Shown piece by piece: positions 1 to 7,877 of a stretch of 39,494 nucleotides of DNA; the first letter of the stretch is position 1; each line of letters starts with the position of its first letter. Below the pieces are notes generated by a model. That model saw only the letters and a program-made list of their open reading frames with translations. It was not told the DNA's origin and did not search any database. The position numbers and the translations under genes were made by a program. Source of the DNA: Clostridia bacterium (GTDB lineage: Bacteria; Bacillota; Clostridia; RUG12999); assembly GCA_022801925.1 (NCBI GenBank), contig JAAWTG010000024.1, positions 1 to 39,494 of the forward strand, read 5' to 3'.

Positions 1-63
1 AGTGCGATGCGCCGAGATAGGTTTTACATATATGTCTCCTATATACACTCATATATATTGTAT

Positions 64-105
64 CACAAAAGGCGTAATGGTTGCAAGACCATTACGCCTT
101 TTGTG
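64..105. terminator. Bidirectional intrinsic terminator
   Basis: Two perfect 18-bp arms (64-81 and 88-105) enclose a 6-nt loop. A-rich and T-rich ends flank a GC-containing core, so the hairpin can terminate transcription in either direction. The gene it serves lies left of the window. No coding sequence is visible in positions 1-411. Confidence 0.8.
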
Positions 106-173
106 GGTACAAAAAATTACAAATTTATCATAGATGTATTTCATACCACTATTTTTTATGTGAATCCACACGC

Positions 174-202
174 TTGACACCTGCATTCATTTTGTGTATA
201 AT
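174..202 (+). promoter_or_regulatory. Consensus SigA-type promoter
   Basis: TTGACA (174-179) and TATAAT (197-202) are separated by exactly 17 bp, a perfect vegetative sigma-70/SigA match. Transcription should begin near 209 and run into the structured leader that precedes the interrupted deacetylase gene. Confidence 0.85.
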
Positions 203-208
203 ATTTTG

Positions 209-312
209 TGTATCATAGAATATAGAAAAAGGCAAGACCTCAAACGGTTATGCCAAAGAATTTTATGATTTAAAAATAACGCTATTGCTTTGGTTGGCTG
301 GCGTTATTTTTT
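209..312 (+). ncRNA. Structured leader or small RNA ending in a terminator; possible riboswitch
   Basis: The predicted transcript starts with a 10-bp stem (212-221 with 260-269). This encloses a small hairpin in which GGCA (231-234) and ACC (237-239) pair with GGT (246-248) and TGCC (251-254). An intrinsic terminator follows: AAAAATAACGC (272-282) against GCGTTATTTTTT (301-312). The terminator loop contains CTTTGG (289-294), complementary to CCAAAG (253-258) of the upstream domain, so a pseudoknot or an antiterminator is possible. The layout is that of a cis-regulatory leader about 130 nt before the deacetylase start. I could not assign it to a known riboswitch class. An independent small RNA is the alternative. 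Confidence 0.5.
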
Positions 313-441
313 AGGACTGCTTTCTCCAACACATTCATTGTATCCTTGCTTCTCTTTGCTTTTATGAAATTTTATTCATGAATCCCCCATGCGCTGAATA
401 CATTGTAGTATATGACTGTTTCTAATAGGGGGCGGAGAAAT

Positions 442-999
442 TTGAAAATATTCGTTTTATCCAAGGATACATTAATTGTTTATTCCGTGGTGGTTATGCT
501 GTTGCTCGGACTGATTACGTTTGGTGTGACCAATCCCAGCATTATCACCTCCAGCGGCAGCGGTAAGGCAGTGCCTATCTACAGCGTGGACACGACAGAC
601 AAAAAAGTGGCTTTGACCTTTGACGCGGCATGGGGCGATTCCGATACGCAGCAACTCATTGACATTTTGGGGAAATATAATGTCAAAGTAAGTATTTTTG
701 TGGTGGGCGGCTGGGCAGACCGATATCCTGAATCTGTCAAAGCGTTCCACGCTGCCGGACATGAAATTTTGAATCATTCCGATTCTCATTTACATTTTAA
801 TGGGCTTTCCGCCGAAGAAATTGCCAGCGATGTACAAAACTGTGAAAAGAAAATTCAGTCTCTCACAGGCGAATCAAAAAACCTGTTTCGCGCACCCTAT
901 GGTGAATATAACGACACCGTCGTGAAAAGCGCACGCGACGCCGGTTTTGAAGTGATTCAGTGGGATGTGGAACCACACGCAACAGTTGGAAAGTATTGA
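442..999 (+). CDS. PdaB-type polysaccharide deacetylase, N-terminal part of an interrupted gene
   Basis: This is the first two thirds of a NodB-fold polysaccharide deacetylase of the sporulation PdaB group, which is anchored in the membrane and acts on peptidoglycan or related glycans. The TTG at 442 is preferred because AGGGGGCGGAG (428-437) lies just upstream; an in-frame ATG at 412 has no Shine-Dalgarno. The product has an N-terminal membrane segment, then motif 1 (LTFDAAWG), motif 2 (NHSDSH) and motif 3 (RAPYGEYN). It breaks off after IQWDV, exactly before the family's DSLDW motif, and runs 9 foreign codons to a stop at 999. The catalytic motifs beyond this point are at 22411-22665. Unless the intervening element is excised, the product should be inactive. 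Confidence 0.9.
   Translation: MKIFVLSKDTLIVYSVVVMLLLGLITFGVTNPSIITSSGSGKAVPIYSVDTTDKKVALTFDAAWGDSDTQQLIDILGKYNVKVSIFVVGGWADRYPESVKAFHAAGHEILNHSDSHLHFNGLSAEEIASDVQNCEKKIQSLTGESKNLFRAPYGEYNDTVVKSARDAGFEVIQWDVEPHATVGKY
958..992 (+). other. attL, left recombination junction
   Basis: The outer half (958-969) is deacetylase coding sequence and ends in CAGT 12 bp from the crossover. The central dinucleotide is probably GA at 970-971. The inner half carries GCAACAGTTGGAAA at 979-992, the exact reverse complement of the arm in the right junction. The identity of the two bases (GG or GA) is not fixed by sequence, but GA makes both half-sites symmetric. Confidence 0.8.
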
Positions 1000-1043
1000 T
1001 ATCAAACGTTTACGAAAAATATAATTTTCCTATCGCAATCAAC

Positions 1044-1080
1044 AAAAGCGCGATAGGCTCAAGTTGCCTGTCGCGCTTTT
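1044..1080 (-). terminator. Intrinsic terminator of the Fic gene
   Basis: Arms 1044-1058 and 1066-1080 pair over 15 bp with one G-U. The stem is GC-rich (GCGCGATAGGC core) and ends in TTTT on both strands. It lies just beyond the Fic stop codon, and also closes any plus-strand readthrough from the truncated deacetylase. Confidence 0.8.
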
Positions 1081-1102
1081 ATAACAAATATTAGTCCGTA
1101 AA

Positions 1103-1723
1103 TCATTTGCTATATGATATCAAATCTTCGGTTTTAAACGTAGTATATCCCTCATAGTAGTAACTTGCGTCAATGCCCTTCATATAGACTTTCCTGCTAT
1201 CTATATCGCTTGTCAGCGCATTTTTCAAGATATGCTTTATCTCAATATCCCGAATCGGGCTTCTCTCCATAGCAAGCAGGTAGTCCTCCTTGTCAACCTT
1301 GTTCCAATCGATAACCTTGCCGATTTCCTTTTTCAAAATCAAATCCAACCAAATCCGTGTGCTTCTGCCGTTTCCCTCACGAAATGGGTGCGCTATGTTC
1401 ATTTCAACATATTTTTCAATGATTTCATCAAAATTTGTCTGCGGCATTTTATCAATGTTATCGAGTGCCGCCTGCAAATACATAAGCGGAGCAAATCTGA
1501 AATTGCCCTTTGCCATATTTACCTCTCTTATTTTTCCGGCAAAGTCGTAGATATCTTCAAACAAATACTTATGAATCGCAGCAAGTGTTTGGAATGTGCC
1601 AGGTGTCAAAGAATCAAGATGTCCGGTTTCAAAAAGTTTCAGCGCTTTTTGCTTGCTGTTTTTTTCTTCCTCCCGCGCAAGAGCGACAGACTCGGTTATT
1701 CCCAATTTATTTTCAAGCGCCAT
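1103..1723 (-). CDS. Fic-domain protein (putative protein AMPylase)
   Basis: A 206-residue Fic/DOC-fold protein. The family transfers AMP or another nucleotide-derived group onto hydroxyl side chains of target proteins. The full active-site motif HPFREGNGRSTR is at about residues 112-123, with the catalytic His and the phosphate-binding Gly-Asn-Gly-Arg intact. The beta-hairpin region before it (NFRFAP) is also typical. No clear inhibitory [S/T]xxxE[G/N] helix motif is seen at either end, and no separate antitoxin ORF is adjacent. The ATG at 1723 is chosen to match related proteins; a TTG at 1729 is closer to the GGAG at 1735-1738. The gene stands alone at the left end of the element, between two terminators, so it may have its own promoter and could act as a stabilising or defence module. 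Confidence 0.85.
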   Translation of the reverse strand: MALENKLGITESVALAREEEKNSKQKALKLFETGHLDSLTPGTFQTLAAIHKYLFEDIYDFAGKIREVNMAKGNFRFAPLMYLQAALDNIDKMPQTNFDEIIEKYVEMNIAHPFREGNGRSTRIWLDLILKKEIGKVIDWNKVDKEDYLLAMERSPIRDIEIKHILKNALTSDIDSRKVYMKGIDASYYYEGYTTFKTEDLISYSK

Positions 1724-1775
1724 AAACAATCACACTCCATTCTACTATAGTATGCCATATCATCCATCAAAAATC

Positions 1776-1807
1776 AAGCCATCAATCATTTTTTTGATTG
1801 ATGGCTT
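1776..1807. terminator. Hairpin terminator at the end of the polysaccharide operon
   Basis: AAGCCATCAATCA (1776-1788) and its exact complement (1795-1807) flank a six-T loop. It lies between the flippase stop codon and the Fic gene and is the first terminator after the long minus-strand operon. The tail on the minus strand is GATTTTTG, a moderate U-tract. Confidence 0.65.
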
Positions 1808-1880
1808 TTGTACCACTATATACATTAGTGACTTCTAAAAAGCCCTTTGCCCGAACTTCCGGACAACCTCGGCAACGCTC

Positions 1881-3428
1881 CTAATGCTGCGCCAATTCAC
1901 CTCCGCGCTTGCCAAAAATTTTACTGCAAATTGTTTTGATGATTGCAATTGTATATTGAAACTCATTGGTTCTGCAAAACAACAAGGAACCTATCACAAC
2001 CGGCAACAGGGCGGAAATCCCTGCGCAAATCAAAAATGAAACATATGCATTTATCACATACACCTGTCCGCAAATGAACGCGATTACTATGCATTCCAAA
2101 ACTGTCGTCAATGTAAACAGCCCTATTTTTGCAAATATCCTCACGCCGTTTTGCTTCAGATACTTTGCATAAAAGATAATCAGTTTAAAAGAAAACTGAA
2201 TCACATAAGTCACCGCTGTCCCTGCCAAAATTCCTGCCATACCATACATTTTCCCGAAAATAACCGATACAATAAGATTCATCACCGTGCCGGTTATAGC
2301 TATCCATTTATCATACCGAAACATTCCCGCTGCCGCCACCATACTTGAAATTGGAATGTCCAATGTCATGATATAGAGGTTCAGTATTAAAATATACACT
2401 GTCGTTCTGCCTATCAGCAGACCGTCTCCGAACGCAAGCGTGATAAACCGGTCAACCAGTCCTGTGAGACAGCCTGCACAGAAACTCGCTATCAAAAACA
2501 TCATAAACAGCATTCTTTCCAGCACCACTTTGACGTGTTCCGGCTGTTCCACAGCAATCAGGTTTCCCACGCTGCCGCGCATTCCGCCCGAAAGCTGTTT
2601 TGTGACGCTTACCAACGTGTTAAAAATAATCGTATAATTGGAAAACAAACCTGTCTGTATTGTCCCGACAAACGCCGTTATCAAAATATTATCAGTCGAT
2701 GTCGTGATAACACCCGAAAGTTTACCGACAAAAATATTTTTCACATCACGGAAAATTGAACGAAGTTCCTCCCCCGGAAGCCGTTCTTTCATCTCGTTAA
2801 TATACGGATACTGTTTGTCAACATATTTGGAAATCAACATATTGTTCAACACGGTGCCGATAATTAGCAGAATCAAATAATATGCCAGTTCTCCGGTCAT
2901 TTTTAAAACCACAATGCCGCCGATAATTGTTACCACTTTATAAATCAAATCAAAAATGGCAATCACATATTGCTTTTGGTCTGCTATCAACATAGAACGT
3001 TTATATGTGAAAAAATAGGAAGATGTTGTCTGCACCAGAAACAGTATAAAAATGAGCATGACATATGCGTTGCTATAGCTTACATCGCGCACAATCCATT
3101 TCATAAAAGGCAAAATACAGACGCCAATCAGCAGTATTGCCAGCGCAATCACTCTGTATACCATCTTATAGCAGTGCATGAGCCTTGCAATATGCAGTTT
3201 ATCATTTCGGGCAATCGGTCCATACATGTGAAACACAATTGCCGTTCCTATCCCCAACTCCGCAAGCGACAAAAGCGAGATGATACTGGTCAAAAGCGCG
3301 TTTAACCCCACGCCCTGCTGACCGATTGTTTCAATCATCACTCTTCTTGAAAACAAACTGATAACACATACAATCACTTGCTGAACAATGCCCCACGCAG
3401 AGTTCCGTAACGTCGTAAAACTCCTCAT
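1881..3428 (-). CDS. Wzx-like polysaccharide flippase (MATE/oligosaccharide exporter superfamily)
   Basis: A 515-residue polytopic membrane protein resembling lipid-linked oligosaccharide flippases. It begins with the short amphipathic lead RSFTTLRNSAWGIVQQ, followed by many hydrophobic segments with the family's sparse charges (for example SLAELGIGTAIVFHMYGPIA near residues 55-75). Its role is to move undecaprenyl-diphosphate-linked repeat units across the membrane for Wzy polymerisation. It is the last gene of the long operon, starting 3 nt after the preceding glycosyltransferase stop. The C-terminus is basic and cytoplasmic. The flippase assignment rests on topology and context; substrate specificity cannot be read from sequence. 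Confidence 0.85.
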   Translation of the reverse strand: MRSFTTLRNSAWGIVQQVIVCVISLFSRRVMIETIGQQGVGLNALLTSIISLLSLAELGIGTAIVFHMYGPIARNDKLHIARLMHCYKMVYRVIALAILLIGVCILPFMKWIVRDVSYSNAYVMLIFILFLVQTTSSYFFTYKRSMLIADQKQYVIAIFDLIYKVVTIIGGIVVLKMTGELAYYLILLIIGTVLNNMLISKYVDKQYPYINEMKERLPGEELRSIFRDVKNIFVGKLSGVITTSTDNILITAFVGTIQTGLFSNYTIIFNTLVSVTKQLSGGMRGSVGNLIAVEQPEHVKVVLERMLFMMFLIASFCAGCLTGLVDRFITLAFGDGLLIGRTTVYILILNLYIMTLDIPISSMVAAAGMFRYDKWIAITGTVMNLIVSVIFGKMYGMAGILAGTAVTYVIQFSFKLIIFYAKYLKQNGVRIFAKIGLFTLTTVLECIVIAFICGQVYVINAYVSFLICAGISALLPVVIGSLLFCRTNEFQYTIAIIKTICSKIFGKRGGELAQH

Positions 3429-3431
3429 TTT

Positions 3432-4562
3432 TCACTTCACCTTGATAATCCTTTTTATGATTTTACCCATTTGCAGCGCATACTTTTCGTATCTGTTCAT
3501 ACCTGCGCTGATAAATCTTAAAATAATGTTATATTTGTATAGCAAATTTAACAAGAAAAAATTTCTTTTTCTTGCATTCCATAAAAGAATACGTTTTTCA
3601 CGTATCATGTAATTTTCCAGTTTCACGCTTTCAACCGCTGTTTTATACGGCTCTTTTTCTATCAGCGCCAAAAACTCTCGTTTCCGCTGCGCATGCGAAG
3701 CCGAATTATTCTTATGAAAAATATTCAATTCAAAATTATCCAATAGTGCTGTTGTGACACGGTTTTCCAGATACAGATTCCTCAAGGATTGGTTACCCTT
3801 GAACGTCCGGTTGATGATTTCCTCGCTATATTCCAGATATTTATCGGTGGTCTTTAAAATATCTTTATTGAACCGTCTGCTCGCCGAACCCTGATGTATC
3901 CGGTACAAATATAAATATTGTTCACTGAAATACACTTTCCCGCCGCTGGACAACGCCGTCACGACAAACAATCTGTCTTCCGCTTTGCGCAAATCCTCCA
4001 GAAAGCTCAGATGATTTTTTTTGATATAGTCCAGCCGGAAGATTTTTGTCGCTACCCCTGCCACAAGCGTCATATTGCCCGTACTGCTCGGAACGGCGCA
4101 AAGATGGCATACACACAAATTTTTCACGGCATGTGCACGAATCGGAACCGGCCTGACGTAAGCATTTTTTATAACCGGCGTCTCATTCCCTTTGACTGTC
4201 TTATAATTATAATAAATGACGTCCGCGTTCAGGTTTTCATTTTTCATGACAGTCTCATAAAACCCATCGCACAGCAAATCATCCGCGTCCAAAAAACACA
4301 TCCATTTTCCGCTTGCCTGCTCTATGATTGTGTTTCTTGCAAAACTCACTCCGCGGTTGACTTCCAGTCCGATAAATATAATGCGTTCATCTTTTTCCGC
4401 ATACGCTTTGCATATATCGGCGCTGTTATTTTCCGAACCATCGTCAACGATAATGATTTCAAGCTGATGGGCTTTTTCTTTTACCACGCTGTCAAGACAG
4501 GCTTTTAAATATTCTTCTTCCACGTTATACACAGGTATCCCTACGGTTAATATCTTATCCAT
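3432..4562 (-). CDS. Family 2 glycosyltransferase
   Basis: A GT-A fold glycosyltransferase of about 376 residues. The nucleotide-binding start (LTVGIPVYNVEEEYLKACLD), the VDDGS motif near residue 40 and the metal-binding DADD near residues 92-95 are all present. The C-terminal third is basic and probably membrane-associated. It should add one sugar to the lipid-linked repeat on the cytoplasmic face. The ATG at 4562 is used; a GTG two codons upstream would overlap the previous gene's stop, and translation is probably coupled either way. The donor and acceptor sugars are unknown. Confidence 0.85.
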   Translation of the reverse strand: MDKILTVGIPVYNVEEEYLKACLDSVVKEKAHQLEIIIVDDGSENNSADICKAYAEKDERIIFIGLEVNRGVSFARNTIIEQASGKWMCFLDADDLLCDGFYETVMKNENLNADVIYYNYKTVKGNETPVIKNAYVRPVPIRAHAVKNLCVCHLCAVPSSTGNMTLVAGVATKIFRLDYIKKNHLSFLEDLRKAEDRLFVVTALSSGGKVYFSEQYLYLYRIHQGSASRRFNKDILKTTDKYLEYSEEIINRTFKGNQSLRNLYLENRVTTALLDNFELNIFHKNNSASHAQRKREFLALIEKEPYKTAVESVKLENYMIREKRILLWNARKRNFFLLNLLYKYNIILRFISAGMNRYEKYALQMGKIIKRIIKVK

Positions 4563-4564
4563 AA

Positions 4565-5734
4565 TCACAAAATCTTTCTGATTGCCTGAAATGTTCTTTC
4601 ACAATGATTTGCGCTGCGCTCGCCAAAAAACCGTTCCACTCTTTCAACGTAATCCGCCTCCATTTTCATTCCTCTGCTTAATGTTTCACAAATATATTCA
4701 ACCGTTTTATCCGCGCGTTGAAACACCGGACCGAATCCATCGGTATGACAATTAAAATATCCTCGTTTATACTGCGTTGCAAAAAAAGTTTCTTCGTCAA
4801 ACTGCAAATATGCCAACGGCTTTTCCATATATGCAAAATCAAAAAATACGCTTGAATAGTCCGTAATGAGCATTGCCGATTCCATCAATAAATCCTGCAC
4901 GTCACATTCCCCAAGCGTTTTTACCTCGATTCTCGGATTCTCCGTATGAAACAGTTTGGTATAGGGCTGCAATACATAGTGCAAATAAAAAACGACTTTA
5001 AAATCGTAACGTTCCAACGCCTCCGCCAACACATCGCTTGACAAAATCTCCATAAAAATTCGGTAGTAATCGCTTTTTTGAAACGTCTCATCGCTCACGC
5101 TGCTTAGAAAATAGCGCCATGTGGGCATGATTAAAATTTGCTTTTTGGTTTCATGCGTTTCACTCAACCGGTCATACCGGCACAATCCGAGCATTTGTAT
5201 CACACCCTCCGGCTGCGAATAGTGGGCTGTCATATCCTCATATTCCGGAACAGCGCTGCAAACCATCAAGTCCGGGCGCGCTTCGGGATAGTGCAGTTCA
5301 CTTAAATCATTTGCGGTAATGCCATGTCTAATCAGCACATTTTTTCCGCGCACCAACCGGAATTTATCCAATCTCATGAATCGGTATGCGTCAAAAGAAC
5401 ACCCCATGTAATGCGTGCTGATTCTCACCTTTGCACAGGCAAATGCCAGCATATGCCGGAAGGTATACGGCTCAATCGTTTTACCGAGTTTTTTTACCCT
5501 CTCATAATCCGGCGACTGTTTTTCTATGATAAACGCCGTATTGATTTCCGGCTGCTGTTTTGTCAGGTATCTGAAAAAATGCAGTCCGTTGTCCCGCGCA
5601 TCTGTTTTCCGTTCCGCAATCAGCCATAAGTTTTTATAATATGGCAACTGTCTTGCGAATAACCCAATGACATATGCAAAAATATAGTATGCTGCATACC
5701 ATGCATAAATCATGCCGCTCATCAGTTTTTTCAT
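4565..5734 (-). CDS. CDP-glycerol glycerophosphotransferase family protein (TagB/TagF-like)
   Basis: 389 residues. The family transfers glycerol-phosphate or ribitol-phosphate from CDP-alditols onto glycans, as in wall teichoic acid synthesis. The diagnostic C-terminal region ITDYSSVFFDFAYMEKP is present near residue 290, with the earlier HG and R/H-rich segment (LIRHGITANDL) and the PTWR motif. An N-terminal hydrophobic stretch (about residues 8-28) suggests membrane association. The ATG at 5734 follows a good GGAGG and shares one base with the stop of the upstream dehydrogenase, so translation is coupled. No CDP-glycerol synthase (TagD) is visible in the window, so the activated alditol must come from elsewhere. 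The gene implies a phosphate-containing substituent on the polymer. Confidence 0.85.
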   Translation of the reverse strand: MKKLMSGMIYAWYAAYYIFAYVIGLFARQLPYYKNLWLIAERKTDARDNGLHFFRYLTKQQPEINTAFIIEKQSPDYERVKKLGKTIEPYTFRHMLAFACAKVRISTHYMGCSFDAYRFMRLDKFRLVRGKNVLIRHGITANDLSELHYPEARPDLMVCSAVPEYEDMTAHYSQPEGVIQMLGLCRYDRLSETHETKKQILIMPTWRYFLSSVSDETFQKSDYYRIFMEILSSDVLAEALERYDFKVVFYLHYVLQPYTKLFHTENPRIEVKTLGECDVQDLLMESAMLITDYSSVFFDFAYMEKPLAYLQFDEETFFATQYKRGYFNCHTDGFGPVFQRADKTVEYICETLSRGMKMEADYVERVERFFGERSANHCERTFQAIRKIL

Positions 5735-7047
5735 CACAGCCTCCAATACTGCCAGCCGAACTGTTTCGCTTCTTTTTTATCAGCAATGCCTTTTACATCT
5801 ATCAACACTTTATTTCCCACCGCCCGAAACATGGCGTCCACCTCCGCTGCGGACAAGTTGCGGAAAATCGTATGCGCCACCGCCAAAATCATGCAGTCCG
5901 CATCTTTCACCTGCTGAAAATCTGTCATTTCAATTCCATATTCTTCCGAAACCTCCGCCGCATCTGCCATTGGGTCTGCAACAAGCGGCGATATTCCATA
6001 TTCCCGAAGCCGTTTCACAATATCAATGACTTTGCTGTTGCGGATATCGGGGCAGTTTTCTTTAAAGGTCACGCCCAAAATAACAACCTTTGCATTTTTT
6101 GGCGCAAGTCCTGCCAAAATCATCTCTTTCACAGCGGCGTCTGCCACAAATGCGCCCATGGAATCGTTCACTTTTCTGCCCGACAGAATAATCTGCGAAT
6201 GATAGCCAAGTTTTTCTGCCTGATAGGTAAAATAATACGGGTCAACACCGATACAATGTCCGCCTACCAGCCCGGGATAGAATCCCAGCGCATTCCATTT
6301 GGTATTCATTCCGGCGATGACTTCCTGTGTGTCGATTCCCATTTTATCAAACACGATCGCCAGTTCATTCATAAACGCAATGTTAATGTCGCGCTGTGAA
6401 TTTTCAACCACCTTAACCGCTTCGGCGGTTCTGATATTCGACACGGCAAATGTTCCGGCTTTTATCACCATATCATACACCGCTTTTATTTCGCCAAGCG
6501 CTTCTTCGTCCATGCCGGAAACAATTTTTGTGATATTGTCAAGGCGGTGAACCTTATCGCCCGGATTGATACGTTCCGGCGAATATCCCACCTTAAAATC
6601 ACTCCCGCACACCAATCCTGATTCCTGCTCCAAAATCGGCACGCATATATCTTCCGTTACGCCCGGATAAACCGTGCTTTCAAACACGACAACAGAACCT
6701 TTTGTCAAATGTTTTCCAACGATTCTGCTCGCTTCCTCCACCGGTAAAAGATTGGGCGTATGGTCTTGATTGATGGGTGTTGGCACCGCCACAATGTGAA
6801 ACTTTGCCTCGGAAAGCCGCGCCGCATCGCACGTGAACGTAATCCGTGCTTTTTTCACCGCCTCGTCTCCGACTTCCTGCGTAGGGTCAATACCGTTTTT
6901 ATATTGCTCTATCTTCTTTTCGTTCAAATCAAACCCAATCACATCGGCGCACGCGGCAAATGCAACCGCAAGGGGCATTCCGACATATCCCAACCCTGTC
7001 ACGGCTATTTTTTCTTTTCTGTTTTTGATATCCTGAAAAAGCAACAT
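5734..7047 (-). CDS. UDP-N-acetylhexosamine/UDP-sugar 6-dehydrogenase (WbpA/WbpO/TviB type)
   Basis: An NAD-dependent dehydrogenase of 437 residues that oxidises the C6 hydroxyl of a UDP-sugar to a uronic acid. The Rossmann motif GLGYVGMP is at about 18-25. The central region contains NEL and the active-site stretch GGHCIGVDPYY, with catalytic Cys265, and a C-terminal UDP-binding domain follows. The HCIGVDPYYFTYQAEKLGY form is typical of UDP-GlcNAc/UDP-GalNAc dehydrogenases (WbpA, WbpO, TviB) rather than UDP-glucose dehydrogenases. The ATG at 7047 is chosen because CTCCCTCC at 7056-7063 gives a strong Shine-Dalgarno 7-8 nt upstream on the minus strand. Its presence implies an acidic (hexosaminuronic acid) residue in the polymer. 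The exact substrate is inference. Confidence 0.9.
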   Translation of the reverse strand: MLLFQDIKNRKEKIAVTGLGYVGMPLAVAFAACADVIGFDLNEKKIEQYKNGIDPTQEVGDEAVKKARITFTCDAARLSEAKFHIVAVPTPINQDHTPNLLPVEEASRIVGKHLTKGSVVVFESTVYPGVTEDICVPILEQESGLVCGSDFKVGYSPERINPGDKVHRLDNITKIVSGMDEEALGEIKAVYDMVIKAGTFAVSNIRTAEAVKVVENSQRDINIAFMNELAIVFDKMGIDTQEVIAGMNTKWNALGFYPGLVGGHCIGVDPYYFTYQAEKLGYHSQIILSGRKVNDSMGAFVADAAVKEMILAGLAPKNAKVVILGVTFKENCPDIRNSKVIDIVKRLREYGISPLVADPMADAAEVSEEYGIEMTDFQQVKDADCMILAVAHTIFRNLSAAEVDAMFRAVGNKVLIDVKGIADKKEAKQFGWQYWRL

Positions 7048-7066
7048 ACGCTTACCCTCCCTCCGG

Positions 7067-7864
7067 TCATTCAAATTTCTTGCCGTCCCTATAACCCTTC
7101 ATTCCGTCTTTCATGACTGCATATGCCTCAAAAAAACGCATGTTCACACCTTTTAAAATCTGTTTTTTCACAAGCAGAAGCCGTAGGCATATCAATCGCG
7201 CAAATGTCCCTGAAATTGCGGCACAGGCAGCTCCCTTGTCATACAGATATTTTTTATCATATCCTCGAAACCAAGTGGACGGTCGCTCTTTTTTCATGTT
7301 TGCAATATAGATAGGGACTGCAAAAATTTTCAGTCCTTTGTCCAGACAATCTCTTAAAAACAATGTGTCTTCGCCCGACTGATACATACAGCCTCCGCCA
7401 AAACATGTGTTAAACAATATCCCGCGCGTTTTCACCGCGCTGCTGCGAACCGCAATCCGATAGGTGGCAAAACGCATAAAATTACGCCATCTCACGCGGA
7501 ATTTTTTTTGAATCACATAATTTTCCGTATCGTCATATAAATTAAAAATCAACACATCTGCTTGCGGATTGTCGGCAAACGCTTTTTCTATCAACGCTTC
7601 ATATCCGTCCACATATCTCACATCATCGTCCGCCAGCAGGCAAATATCCGCGTCGGAACACATCAGCGCAAGGTTGCGGTTGATACCCACGCCACAGGTA
7701 TTTGTGCTAATCATTTGGGCGCAGAATGTATCAAAATGTTTTTTTTCTGTCTGATTCTGCCCGTTTTGGTTTGCAAAAATCACATCAGTCTGAATATTCA
7801 TTTTTTCCGCCAGTGAAAAATCGTTTTGATTGATTGTTGCGCACAAAACCTGTACCTTGCTCAC
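7067..7864 (-). CDS. GT-A-type glycosyltransferase (family 2-like)
   Basis: 265 residues starting at GTG 7864, seven bases after AAGGAGGG, which is far better placed than the upstream in-frame ATGs. The N-terminal part reads as a nucleotide-sugar-binding domain with LLADDDVRY (about residues 78-86) as the DxD site. The preceding segment INRNLAL matches the N-x-A pattern of GT2 enzymes. A conserved SGEDTLFLRDCLDKG follows, resembling the catalytic E/D-D motif. A basic amphipathic C-terminal helix probably binds the membrane. It lies 13 nt after the GT4 gene and 19 nt before the dehydrogenase, in one operon. Substrate is unknown. Confidence 0.8.
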   Translation of the reverse strand: MSKVQVLCATINQNDFSLAEKMNIQTDVIFANQNGQNQTEKKHFDTFCAQMISTNTCGVGINRNLALMCSDADICLLADDDVRYVDGYEALIEKAFADNPQADVLIFNLYDDTENYVIQKKFRVRWRNFMRFATYRIAVRSSAVKTRGILFNTCFGGGCMYQSGEDTLFLRDCLDKGLKIFAVPIYIANMKKERPSTWFRGYDKKYLYDKGAACAAISGTFARLICLRLLLVKKQILKGVNMRFFEAYAVMKDGMKGYRDGKKFE

Positions 7865-7877
7865 TTGTTTCCCTCCT

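Noticed and set aside
209-312. Assignment of the leader to the c-di-GMP, preQ1, LicT-type or other named riboswitch class
   Set aside because: Short resemblances such as GGCAAGACC exist, but the required conserved cores of those families are not present in full.
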